From NCBI RefSeq assembly GCF_017348915.1, contig NZ_CP071383.1, forward strand, positions 3,720,001 through 3,784,000: DNA of 64,000 nucleotides. The letters are read 5' to 3'. The stretch is from Leclercia pneumoniae. GTDB lineage: Bacteria; Pseudomonadota; Gammaproteobacteria; Enterobacterales; Enterobacteriaceae. Position 1 is the stretch's first letter, and the number at the start of each line of letters is the position of its first letter. Position numbers and translations under genes: made by a program. This document shows positions 7,845-15,228 of this stretch, one piece after another. The notes under the pieces were generated by a model. The model was given only the letters and a program-made list of their open reading frames with translations, was not told the DNA's origin and did no database searches.

Positions 7845-9146
7845 TTACACTTTGCTCATCATAATCTCAATGATCTGCTTATCCGTGGCCTGCATTGAGC
7901 GGCATGCCAGTGCGCACAGATTTGCGATCGACTGTTCCACATCCTGCGCAACTATCCCTTCATTGCCCGTCACGGCAGACTCCTCCAGTGCCATCATCAC
8001 CGCTTTCCAGGCGCTGGATACGCTGGTAGAGACCTTCATGGCGCAGCTGTTCGCCGCCCCGTCACAGATAATGCCACTGACATCCCCGATCATACTGCCG
8101 ATCGCCATCGCCATCGTCTGGTAGTTGCCGCCCATTAGCCAGGCCATGCCTGCTGCTGCTCCCATTGCTGCCGTCGTGGCGGCACACAGTGCCGACAATC
8201 GCGGAAGCTGGTTATGGATGTAGATGGCCACCAGATGAGACAGCATTAATGCCCGTGCCAGCATGTTCTCGTCGGCCTGAACATATTCAGCAACGACCAC
8301 GACCGGCATAGTGGCAGCGATCCCCTGGTTGCCAGAGCCTGAGTTACTCATCGCCGGCAGTGTCGCTCCGCCCATGCGTGCGTCCGAGGCGGCGCTGGTG
8401 CGAATAACAATCTCCGACGCAAGATCCTGCGCCATCCAGCCACGCTCGCGCTGTTTTTGCAGCGTAGCGCCGATATGGAGACCCCATTTCCCGCTCAGCC
8501 CCTCGCGGGAAAGCGCATCGTTGAGCCGGGCGGCCTCCAGAATGAAGCGGATATCGGCAAAGGGAACGTGCCCGGCAAATTCAAAGATCTGCGACAGCGT
8601 AGCCGTGGAAAGTACAGTCAGGGGATCATCGTCGTGGTGCTCTACCTTCTCATTGCGATGAAAACATGTTTTTCCACCGCAGGTAATCTCGATCACACGC
8701 GTATGTTCACCGGCAATGGTCACCGAGGCTGACTCATCCTCTGCATAGACGCAGGCGCGGGAATAGAGGATCTCATCGCACGGCACCTGCAAGTTTATCT
8801 GCACTTTACCGGCATCCAGCAACGCTTTAGCCCTGGTGAGCGCCTCGGCTGAGGCCTCTTTGAGCACTTCCAGCCCGCCCTGCGGATTGCCCCCCAGCGC
8901 CCCCAGCGCCGCGGCAACAGGCAGCCCGACCATCCCGGTTCCTGGTACTGTTACCCCCAGCCCGTTTTTCATCAGATTTGGCGATACCCACGCTTCAATG
9001 TGCGTTACCGGCTTCGTGAGTTGCCCGGCGGCAATCGCACAGGCCAGCGCCAGAGAGATGGGTTCGGTACAGCCAAGGGCAGGTTTTACTTCCGCCCGGA
9101 CAGCGCGAATAAAAGGGTTCCATAAAGGATTCGTGAACTCAGACAT
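7845..9146 (-). CDS. cyuA: L-cysteine desulfidase CyuA (YhaM)
   Basis: Matches the UPF0597/CyuA family over its whole length (433-436 residues depending on start). Conserved cysteines for the labile iron-sulfur cluster are visible: Cys26 in LGCTEP, then PCDEILYSR, and [11 protein letters not shown] near residue 350. [18 protein letters not shown] is a family hallmark. The enzyme splits L-cysteine to pyruvate, ammonia and sulfide under anaerobic conditions. The chosen ATG (9146) has AGGTGG five bases upstream; a GTG at 9155 would add three residues but has poorer spacing. It is downstream of the transporter gene cyuP with a 20-bp gap, forming the cyuPA operon. Confidence 0.94.
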   Translation of the reverse strand: MSEFTNPLWNPFIRAVRAEVKPALGCTEPISLALACAIAAGQLTKPVTHIEAWVSPNLMKNGLGVTVPGTGMVGLPVAAALGALGGNPQGGLEVLKEASAEALTRAKALLDAGKVQINLQVPCDEILYSRACVYAEDESASVTIAGEHTRVIEITCGGKTCFHRNEKVEHHDDDPLTVLSTATLSQIFEFAGHVPFADIRFILEAARLNDALSREGLSGKWGLHIGATLQKQRERGWMAQDLASEIVIRTSAASDARMGGATLPAMSNSGSGNQGIAATMPVVVVAEYVQADENMLARALMLSHLVAIYIHNQLPRLSALCAATTAAMGAAAGMAWLMGGNYQTMAMAIGSMIGDVSGIICDGAANSCAMKVSTSVSSAWKAVMMALEESAVTGNEGIVAQDVEQSIANLCALACRSMQATDKQIIEIMMSKV

Positions 9147-9166
9147 CTTAACCACCTAAATGATCC

Positions 9167-10498
9167 TCAGGAGAAGGCGAGGAAAGGAGAAACGCAAAGC
9201 AGCACGCCGGTGATAATAATGATCATCAGCGATACGCCTTTGTATTTATGCAGTGCGGGGACTTTATAGACCAGCCAGGCAGGAATTAAGCACCCCACCA
9301 TGCCAAAGATAGGACTGCAAATAGAGGTGAAGCTCAGTACCGGCGCATTTAAGACAATGGCGCTCCAGGCCAGTAAAATGGCGAAAAGCATGATGCCGCG
9401 CTGTACCAGGGATTCATTGATTTTTTCTGCCGGCATCCTGCGGCGCAGAATATTCATCACGATGCCCTGTGTGGCTTCGCGAAAGCCGAGATACACACCG
9501 AAGAACGCGGTCATAACCGCAAAAATATTGAGGATGACGCTGACAATTTTGACCCAGCCCGCCCCTTCGCCGCTAATAAATTGTGCCGCAATCGCCAGTG
9601 CGGAAATATTCTGCTCGTACGCTTTTACCGCATCGTCATGCCCCATCGCCAGCGTGAACGAGACCGCGTAAAAGAAGACCGTGACAAACAGAATGCCGAA
9701 GGCGATATTCATCGCCCGCAGCGCTTTATAGCGCGCGACTTCTACCGACTTTTCTCGCGAGCGATAAGAGATCACCATCGGGCTTAACGTCTGAATAAAA
9801 AGAATCGAAGTGAGCGTAAAAGGCAGCGTGATAATGGCGTTTTTAATCAGCAGTCCGACGGGCGGCAGCATACCCACGTTGGCTAAGTGCCAGAGCCCAA
9901 TCATCGACAGCCCCAGCGCCGCGACGACAAACAGCTTTGTAAGCACCATCAGGCTTGAAACCTTAAATAAGAGCTTTTCACCGCGCGATGAGATCGCCAC
10001 CAAAATACAGATCAGCAGCAAGCCGTAGAAGGGATTTTCCGAAAGCAGGCCGTCGGTAATGCCAAAGGTGTGTAAATAAGAGGCGCTGTCATTGGTGATC
10101 GCGGTGGAGTAGACAAACATCCAGATCACCAGCATCACGAAATAGAGCGCGCCCAATAAAATCCCCCAGTTCTTGCCCAGGTAGCCGCTAATAACGCTCG
10201 GGTAATCTTTGCATTCTGGTGATTCCGCCAGCGTATTAATAAAGAGGCGCTGGAAGAGATACATCGCCGGATAACCGATTATTGAGGAGAGCAGGAATAC
10301 CCACAGGCCCATTAATCCCACCTGGACCGGGAGAAAAACAATTCCCGCACCTATCGCCATGCCGATACTCATAATGATCCAACCGGTATCGGTACTGTCG
10401 AATTTAATGGCTTCTTGCCATTCACTTTCACGCATTCCCGCTCGCATTGCCGCAGGGGAATCCGTGACCATCACGCTGCTATTTTTCGCCGTATCCAT
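9167..10498 (-). CDS. cyuP: Cysteine/serine transporter CyuP (YhaO, DlsT)
   Basis: 443 residues, the length of E. coli YhaO/DlsT, with about eleven membrane helices of the hydroxy/aromatic amino acid permease (HAAAP) family, related to SdaC and TdcC. GWIIMSIGMAIGAGIVFLP is the first helix with the family's GAGI(V/L)FLP motif, and YRSREKSVEVARYKALRAMN is a conserved cytoplasmic loop. It is thought to import D-serine or L-cysteine for breakdown by CyuA. First gene of the operon with cyuA. In E. coli the pair is induced by cysteine through the Lrp-like regulator CyuR, which is not in this window. Confidence 0.93.
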   Translation of the reverse strand: MDTAKNSSVMVTDSPAAMRAGMRESEWQEAIKFDSTDTGWIIMSIGMAIGAGIVFLPVQVGLMGLWVFLLSSIIGYPAMYLFQRLFINTLAESPECKDYPSVISGYLGKNWGILLGALYFVMLVIWMFVYSTAITNDSASYLHTFGITDGLLSENPFYGLLLICILVAISSRGEKLLFKVSSLMVLTKLFVVAALGLSMIGLWHLANVGMLPPVGLLIKNAIITLPFTLTSILFIQTLSPMVISYRSREKSVEVARYKALRAMNIAFGILFVTVFFYAVSFTLAMGHDDAVKAYEQNISALAIAAQFISGEGAGWVKIVSVILNIFAVMTAFFGVYLGFREATQGIVMNILRRRMPAEKINESLVQRGIMLFAILLAWSAIVLNAPVLSFTSICSPIFGMVGCLIPAWLVYKVPALHKYKGVSLMIIIITGVLLCVSPFLAFS

Positions 10499-10746
10499 AA
10501 GGCTCTCGCTTATTGTGTAGGGTATAGAGTTCTCATTTTTGGGTCTGTGCTCATCAGCGATAATGAGCCAGAGATGTGCAGGCGCGAATTATTGGAATGG
10601 GGAAAATCATACCCGCAGGTGAAGAGAAAAAAGTCACAATATTAATAAGGCTTTTCGAAAATTAGAGCAAAAATTGCTCCTGATTGTGTGCCTAAAGGAA
10701 TGATTTCCTTAGTATTAGCGTTGCACGTTAAAAAACATGCCAAAGC
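10499..10746. other. cyuP upstream region
   Basis: These 248 bp contain the expected cyuP promoter and no supported gene. A plus-strand open frame crossing the cyuP start has no ribosome-binding site and is best read as a shadow. In E. coli the tdc operon lies between yhaO and rnpB; none of it is present here. Confidence 0.6.
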
Positions 10747-10772
10747 AAAAAACCCCGCCGAGGCGGGGTTTT
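10747..10772 (-). terminator. Original rnpB terminator, now separated from rnpB
   Basis: On the minus strand an 11-bp stem AAAACCCCGCC/GGCGGGGTTTT with a two-base loop is followed by T residues. It lies four bases beyond the left copy of the rnpB 3' end (10777-10800). Read on the minus strand, that copy plus this hairpin has the same arrangement as the E. coli rnpB 3' end and terminator. The integrated element at 10777-19260 has therefore moved it about 8.5 kb from the gene it served. Confidence 0.85.
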
Positions 10773-10776
10773 CTTT

Positions 10777-10800
10777 AAGAAGTTGAAGCTGACCGATAAG
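10777..10800. repeat. Left attachment repeat (rnpB 3' end copy)
   Basis: 24 bases identical to 19237-19260; the match breaks at 10776/19236 and 10801/19261. The sequence contains GAAGCTGACCGATAAG, which on the minus strand is the 3' end of RNase P RNA including the 3' strand of its terminal helix. This is the remnant half of the split target site. Confidence 0.93.
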
Positions 10801-10848
10801 TCAGGAGATTTCAACCATACGTCAGGCATCTGTGGCGTTTGTGTTGTC

Positions 10849-10882
10849 TTGTATCACAGACTGTATCCCACTTTGTATCACA
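10849..10882. repeat. Left arm repeats, three direct copies
   Basis: TTGTATCACA (10849), CTGTATCCCA (10861) and TTGTATCACA (10873) are spaced exactly 12 bp apart, about one helical turn. The same motif recurs in the same orientation and phasing at the other end (19171, 19183). Repeats of this kind near both ends of a tyrosine-recombinase element are usually integrase arm-type or excisionase binding sites; that role is inferred. Confidence 0.7.
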
Positions 10883-10898
10883 ACGATAGTCCTGAAAT

Positions 10899-11108
10899 TT
10901 ACTCGCTATCAGCCGTGTCGAAGCTTTTGCTGTACGGGCAATGTTTCGACTTCGTGATATAGGTAAACGTGTAAATGCTATTGCTATAAACACAGAGAGT
11001 CCGACCATTTTCCATCGTCGATTGATCTGGGTTACTCATCGTTATTCGACCCGCGCTGGCGTTAAACGGCAACAACAAACTGCAAAACATCAATACAGAA
11101 CCTTTCAT
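10899..11108 (-). CDS. Small secreted protein of unknown function
   Basis: 69 residues. The N-terminus MKGSVLMFCSLLLPFNASA is a clear signal peptide, leaving a mature protein of about 50 residues with two cysteines (CVYSN and KHCPYSK) that could form one disulfide. A GAGGGG site lies just before the ATG, supporting translation. I do not recognise a family. It sits just inside the left end of the element and faces the left attachment site. It is next to another small exported protein gene on the opposite strand. Confidence 0.6.
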   Translation of the reverse strand: MKGSVLMFCSLLLPFNASAGRITMSNPDQSTMENGRTLCVYSNSIYTFTYITKSKHCPYSKSFDTADSE

Positions 11109-11299
11109 CCTTAACCCCTCAATGTTCGTTTTTCACCAATCACGACTACTTAGCAATCTTCAATCTCCTTAGACGATTATAGTTACCATGTTGATCAATT
11201 TTACCGATCGATTTTATAATATCAATCGACTAAAGTAATTTAAGCACATCTATGTGTTTGCCTATGGTGCACAAACTTTACTCAACTAATGAGGCTATT

Positions 11300-11545
11300 A
11301 TGAAAAAGATTGTTGCGGTATTTCTGGGGGTTAGCATGTCCAATTGCGTGCTGGCGGGTGATGGATCGCCTGAACTGAAATCAGAAAGCCAGGCTGTTAT
11401 TCGTAATGCTGGTTATCAATGTGACAAAGTGAATGGTGTCTTCCCTGCTGCTTTTGGTGGCTCAGTCACTGTGTTCTGCGATGATGTCTACCAGTATGTA
11501 ATTAAGGACAAAGGCGGGCGGTATACCGTCGAAGTTAATGATTAA
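11300..11545 (+). CDS. Small exported protein of unknown function
   Basis: 81 residues beginning MKKIVAVFLGVSMSNCVLAG, a signal peptide with either signal peptidase I cleavage after CVLA or, less likely, lipid attachment at that Cys. The mature part holds two cysteines (GYQCDKVNG and VFCDDVYQY) with alternating strands, giving a small disulfide-bonded domain. The ATG at 11300 is preferred over an in-frame ATG at 11252 because it begins the signal sequence. The next gene starts 11 bp downstream, suggesting co-transcription with the zinc-ribbon protein. No function can be assigned. Confidence 0.68.
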   Translation: MKKIVAVFLGVSMSNCVLAGDGSPELKSESQAVIRNAGYQCDKVNGVFPAAFGGSVTVFCDDVYQYVIKDKGGRYTVEVND

Positions 11546-11556
11546 GGACTTGTATC

Positions 11557-12192
11557 ATGGCAATGAGGCCTTGCAGAGAGTGTGGGCAGAAGGTTTCTTC
11601 AGAAGCGAAAGTGTGTCCAGGGTGTGGTGTTAAAAAACCATATCAGTCTCCCGTGAGAGGATTCATTTTTTTAGGTTTCATCGCAATCGCGATTTATAAA
11701 GGATGTAGTGGCGGTGGTAGTGAGAATACTGGGAACTCCTATTACTCGAATGATGTAGCTAGCAATGATGCCCCAACAAGCCAGCCATTTGTTGCGCCTG
11801 AAGCAGTAAAGGTAAAGAAAGCTGCGTCGGTGAACCTTATGCCAGCATCAACTACGCCATTCACTCAATCTCAAGTCTGTAAGGCAGCAATTGCAGGTAT
11901 GTTCGGTAAGAGTGTGGGTAAAACTCAAGTAACCAAAACGAAAACGGCTGGAGTGTTTACTGTTTCATACATGCGCCCTTCAGATAACCAGCGTTTTTCA
12001 TTCGACTGTAAATTATCTGATGACAACGTGATTTGGAAAGAGTCAGGTCAAAGTTCTAACCGTTGGCAGGGCGCTGGTAATGTTGAATTTAATGTGGTTT
12101 TTATGGTTCGAGATGACGAACTCACAGTGAAAGAGTTACACGCGGACTCTGACGACGTAAGGTACAAATTCAGGATGAAAGATTTCCGATAA
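11557..12192 (+). CDS. Zinc-ribbon membrane-anchored protein of unknown function
   Basis: 211 residues. The N-terminus carries a zinc ribbon with two CxxC pairs (CRECGQKVSSEAKVCPGCG). One membrane helix follows at about residues 33-47 (FIFLGFIAIAIYKG), then a low-complexity stretch rich in Ser, Asn and Gly. The folded C-terminal domain (about 105-211) has two cysteines and many beta-type segments. The layout suggests a cytoplasmic zinc ribbon and an external C-terminal domain. Similar zinc-ribbon proteins occur in enterobacterial accessory regions, but I know of no assigned role. It follows the small exported protein gene by 11 bp and probably shares its mRNA. Confidence 0.72.
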   Translation: MAMRPCRECGQKVSSEAKVCPGCGVKKPYQSPVRGFIFLGFIAIAIYKGCSGGGSENTGNSYYSNDVASNDAPTSQPFVAPEAVKVKKAASVNLMPASTTPFTQSQVCKAAIAGMFGKSVGKTQVTKTKTAGVFTVSYMRPSDNQRFSFDCKLSDDNVIWKESGQSSNRWQGAGNVEFNVVFMVRDDELTVKELHADSDDVRYKFRMKDFR

Positions 12193-12357
12193 CGAATTTC
12201 AGGGGCTGCATCCAGCGGCCTCCTGTCGTAACTTCATATTGAAAACAAAACAAGATGTAAGATAAGCTAAATGGCTCCATATTTATTGACTTAGTTACTC
12301 ATTCTCTTGACCAAACGCCCTTCTAAAACACTTATAACCAGCTGATAATATTAAAGT
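12193..12357. other. AT-rich spacer between the convergent zinc-ribbon and fljA-like genes
   Basis: Nothing beyond AT-rich sequence is apparent. No strong hairpin with a T run was found, so the stop point of either transcript is unclear. Confidence 0.4.
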
Positions 12358-12882
12358 TTAATCGAAATAATCTGAAGATGTTATTCTGCTGACCCAATCA
12401 AACATGACCTGCATATGGTTGCCATTAGGTCTAATCATTCCGACCTGACAAGCATTAACGCCTGTCGTCTCCCCTATCAGAATGCGCCCATCTAGCATAT
12501 GTACTTTTATACCCACCCCTTGTTTGAAACACTTATTGCAGATAGAGAAAAAGTCTTTCCTTGTTGGTTCACATGGCTGAACATTAAAAACATCAGCAGC
12601 AATAAGTCTTGCGGTTAAATTTTCGCCAATCGACAATTCTTCAAGTGATGCGAGAAACTCAAGTTTGACTTCAACTCGATTGCATCCCTTGGCCTCATCA
12701 GATGCCAAAATTACATTTTCTTTCTGGTTAAACTTTGAAATATAACCAACTATTGATTGCCCATTGCTGCTTACCAGCTTCACCGGATAATCATTAAAGC
12801 GTAGAAATTGTATCCTGCGAGCAAGCATAGAATATTCTCGGGGCCAGTTTTCCGCTTCTCGACCATATGAGATATCATTCAT
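12358..12882 (-). CDS. fljA: FljA-like repressor of phase-1 flagellin
   Basis: 174 residues. From memory it is highly similar to Salmonella FljA over nearly its whole length: the start MNDISYGREAENWPREYSML, the following RRIQFLRFNDYPVKLVS, FFSICNKCFKQGVGIKVHM, and the end GNHMQVMFDWVSRITSSDY. Salmonella FljA binds the 5' leader of fliC mRNA and blocks its translation, so only the second flagellin is made; E. coli flk loci carry an equivalent gene. It lies directly downstream of the flagellin gene on the same strand, as fljA follows fljB, but behind an intrinsic terminator, so it probably depends on read-through. The region ahead of the ATG has only a weak AGG site. Two internal segments look alike (see findings). 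Confidence 0.88.
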   Translation of the reverse strand: MNDISYGREAENWPREYSMLARRIQFLRFNDYPVKLVSSNGQSIVGYISKFNQKENVILASDEAKGCNRVEVKLEFLASLEELSIGENLTARLIAADVFNVQPCEPTRKDFFSICNKCFKQGVGIKVHMLDGRILIGETTGVNACQVGMIRPNGNHMQVMFDWVSRITSSDYFD

Positions 12883-12920
12883 AACAGCTGTACCTGATAA
12901 CCGACTTTAGCATATTAAAT

Positions 12921-12946
12921 AAAAAAGCCCCGCAATCACGGGGCTT
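12921..12946 (-). terminator. Rho-independent terminator between flagellin and fljA-like gene
   Basis: On the minus strand the stem AAGCCCCG/CGGGGCTT with a six-base loop is followed by six T residues. It lies 17 bp after the flagellin stop and 39 bp before the fljA start. It should make flagellin far more abundant than the repressor while allowing some read-through. Confidence 0.9.
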
Positions 12947-12962
12947 AGCCCTATAAACTATA

Positions 12963-14159
12963 TTAACGCAGCAGGGACAGCACGTTCTGAGTAGTCTGGT
13001 TAGCCTGCGCCAGAACAGAAGTACCCGCTTGTTGCAGGATCTGTGCACGAGACATGTTAGACACTTCTGTAGCATAGTCAGAATCTTCGATACGGCTACG
13101 TGCAGAAGACAAGTTGTTTACAGTATTGCCAAGGTTTGTAACAGCCGATTCAAAACGGTTTTGAATTGCACCCAGTGAACTACGTTGCTGGTCAATCTGA
13201 GATAAAGCTTTATCAATAGCGTCCAAAGGGTTTTTAGTTGCAGTAACAACTGCTTTGAGATCAGTCGCAGATAATGTAGATGTATCCAACTTGAAAGCAG
13301 CAGTACCCGCAGCTGTTGTAGTATCCGCATCACCGGCTTTCAAAGCCACATAGAAAGAGGTATCCGCTGTTTTCGTAACATCTAACCCTTGACCCTTTAA
13401 TTTTGCAAGTTCAGTATCATCGGCTGCTTTGATGTTAACTTTTGCGTAAAGATTACCACTGCTATCTTTTGTAATAGCAGTGCCATCAAATTTAACACTA
13501 CCTGCAGCAACACCGAGTTGACTAGCGAAATCGCCAGCCGTTTTTTCTGCAAATGTGGCTGTTGTAACACCTGCATCTTTTCCGAATGCTTTAGTGAAAT
13601 CATCACCGGCAAGTGTTTTGGGTGCGAAAGGTGCGACATTAAAACCTTTCAAACCTAATTTCTCTGCTGTGACTTCTTTCAAATCAATTGTAATAGTTTC
13701 ATTATCGTTTGCACCAACCTGGATTTTCAAACTCTGGGTTTCGCTGAGTACTTTTTTCCCGTTGAATTGAGTCTGATCAGAAACACGATCAATTTCAGCT
13801 AAACGCGCTGTAATTTCGTCCTGAATTGAAGACAAATCTGAACCAGAGTTGGTATCATTTCCAGCCTGAACAGTCAGCTCACGTACACGCTGTAAGTTAT
13901 TATTAATCTCATTAAGTGCACCTTCAGTAGTTTGTGCAATTGAGATACCATCGTTGGCGTTACGAGAAGCCTGAGTCAGGCCTCTGATATTTGAGCTGAA
14001 ACGGTTAGCAATCGCCTGGCCAGCAGCATCATCTTTAGCGCTGTTGATACGCAGACCAGAAGACAGACGCTCAATAGCAGAGCTCAGGGATGACTGAGAT
14101 TTGTTCAGATTATTTTGGGTCAACAGCGACAGGCTGTTAGTATTGATAACTTGTGCCAT
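12963..14159 (-). CDS. Flagellin (fliC/fljB type)
   Basis: 398 residues starting at ATG 14159 with MAQVINTNSLSLLTQNNLNK; an in-frame upstream extension lacks family similarity. Residues 1-170 and about 310-398 are the conserved D0/D1 helical regions, including LQRVRELTVQAGN, the segment sensed by TLR5 and used for filament packing, and the C-terminal NVLSLLR. The centre (about 175-305) is a short variable surface domain with many Ala, Lys, Asp and Thr. The protein is exported by the flagellar type III system and polymerises into the filament. No other flagellar gene is nearby, so this is a lone structural gene relying on the host apparatus. A sigma-28 promoter lies upstream and fljA follows. 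Confidence 0.95.
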   Translation of the reverse strand: MAQVINTNSLSLLTQNNLNKSQSSLSSAIERLSSGLRINSAKDDAAGQAIANRFSSNIRGLTQASRNANDGISIAQTTEGALNEINNNLQRVRELTVQAGNDTNSGSDLSSIQDEITARLAEIDRVSDQTQFNGKKVLSETQSLKIQVGANDNETITIDLKEVTAEKLGLKGFNVAPFAPKTLAGDDFTKAFGKDAGVTTATFAEKTAGDFASQLGVAAGSVKFDGTAITKDSSGNLYAKVNIKAADDTELAKLKGQGLDVTKTADTSFYVALKAGDADTTTAAGTAAFKLDTSTLSATDLKAVVTATKNPLDAIDKALSQIDQQRSSLGAIQNRFESAVTNLGNTVNNLSSARSRIEDSDYATEVSNMSRAQILQQAGTSVLAQANQTTQNVLSLLR

Positions 14160-14208
14160 AACATTTTCCTTTTGGTTTATTACGCTGGACTTGTGTGCGT
14201 TACTCAAG

Positions 14209-14235
14209 TTATCGACAGCTCGTAGTTAAACTTTA
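14209..14235 (-). promoter_or_regulatory. Sigma-28 (FliA) promoter of the flagellin gene
   Basis: On the minus strand TAAAGTTT, an 11-base spacer and GTCGATAA match the enterobacterial sigma-28 consensus (TAAAGTTT-N11-GCCGATAA) at all but one position. It starts 50 bp upstream of the flagellin ATG. The cassette is therefore wired into the host late flagellar regulon. Confidence 0.93.
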
Positions 14236-14473
14236 TCTTTTTTTTATGTAATACAACCTTATGTTTTCCTTTTGTTTTTAAACTTATCACGCGATAGCAG
14301 ATACTTACTTGCCTCAATAATGTTGATTTTTCAGCATACATTGCCATGATCTGCCCCCCCATAATTTCATCACCGTATTGTCAGGTCTGCCAGACAGGTT
14401 CTCTCCGCACGTAAAGGTAACTCCTGATGTTTCCCAAATATCATACGGGTGTCATCGGTGGCGGTGATCAGAG

Positions 14474-14592
14474 TGGTATCAACAATCGAACGTTTTACGA
14501 TACCAACAAACACCATATGAAACTGGTATCAACAAAATACCCTATTGACATAAAGATACCAATAATAAATTATGATACCGTATATTGATACC
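14474..14592. repeat. GATACC repeat region upstream of the serine recombinase (res-like)
   Basis: Six copies of GATACC or its complement GGTATC lie in 119 bp: GGTATC at 14475 and 14525, GATACC at 14499, 14555, 14574 and 14587. They form two inverted pairs (14474-14505, 32 bp; 14524-14561, 38 bp) followed by two direct copies 13 bp apart just before the ribosome-binding site. A TTGACA at 14545 lies within the second pair. The layout resembles a resolvase res site with three subsites that also serves as operator for the recombinase gene. Confidence 0.6.
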
Positions 14593-14607
14593 ACCTGAAG
14601 GAATGTT

Positions 14608-15183
14608 ATGAGCCGAACTTTTGCATATTGTCGTGTGTCCACCAGCGAGCAGACCACAGAAAACCAAATCATGGCGATTCGTCAGGCTGGCTATGATGTG
14701 CTCGATAATCGTGTTGTCTCGGAGGTTGTGTCCGGTGGTGTACAGGCAATGCAGCGTAAAGCCTTTGCCGATATGATCAATCATAAGCTGGAGACTGGTG
14801 ATAGGTTGGTCGTCCTCAAGCTTGATCGCTTAGGCCGTGACAACATCGATGTACAGCAAACTATCACAATGTTGATGGATGAAGGTATCGATGTTGTATC
14901 GTTAGACCTACCAACACATAACCTTGCCAGCGCCGAAGGAAAGTTGATGCTTCAAATGTTTTCAGCTTTTGCGGAGTTCGAAAAATCTCGTATCGTGGAA
15001 CGCACCAAAGAGGGGCTAGAGCGTGCGAAGAAGGAAGGTAAGAAGTTAGGTCGCCCGGTTGCTACAGAGACGCGTAAGCGCGTACAGGAAGCTAGAGCAA
15101 GCGGATTGAGCCAAGCTAAGGCTGTTACCGCTTTAGGATTGAGTCTGCCGACAATCAAACGACATTGGAACATTTTAAGTTAG
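14608..15183 (+). CDS. Serine recombinase (resolvase/invertase family)
   Basis: 191 residues. The catalytic domain covers about 1-140, with nucleophile Ser11 in YCRVSTSEQ, LVVLKLDRLGRD around residue 70, and SAFAEFEKSRIVERTKEGL in the long E helix. A C-terminal helix-turn-helix follows GRPVATETRKR (about 150-190), ending in TIKRHWNIL. It is shorter than the large serine integrases and fits resolvases and DNA invertases. It is divergent from the flagellin gene, the position Hin occupies relative to fljBA in Salmonella, but it is not Hin-like in detail and no hix-type sites were seen. GAAGGA lies ahead of the ATG. The upstream GATACC repeats are its probable binding sites. Confidence 0.88.
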   Translation: MSRTFAYCRVSTSEQTTENQIMAIRQAGYDVLDNRVVSEVVSGGVQAMQRKAFADMINHKLETGDRLVVLKLDRLGRDNIDVQQTITMLMDEGIDVVSLDLPTHNLASAEGKLMLQMFSAFAEFEKSRIVERTKEGLERAKKEGKKLGRPVATETRKRVQEARASGLSQAKAVTALGLSLPTIKRHWNILS

Positions 15184-15228
15184 AATTGTTGATGACCCTT
15201 CTTAGCATGGATGGGCCTTGAGCAAATC

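Noticed and set aside
10415..10645. Small plus-strand gene over the cyuP start
   Set aside because: No ribosome-binding site, overlaps a conserved gene on the other strand, and has no recognisable product.
14341..14470. Insertion-sequence remnant upstream of the recombinase
   Set aside because: The C-rich stretch and short repeats vaguely suggest an IS end, but I found no transposase fragment and no paired terminal repeat.
12963..15183. Hin-type promoter inversion controlling the flagellin
   Set aside because: No hix-like sites or inverted copies were found flanking the sigma-28 promoter; the GATACC repeats are on only one side.
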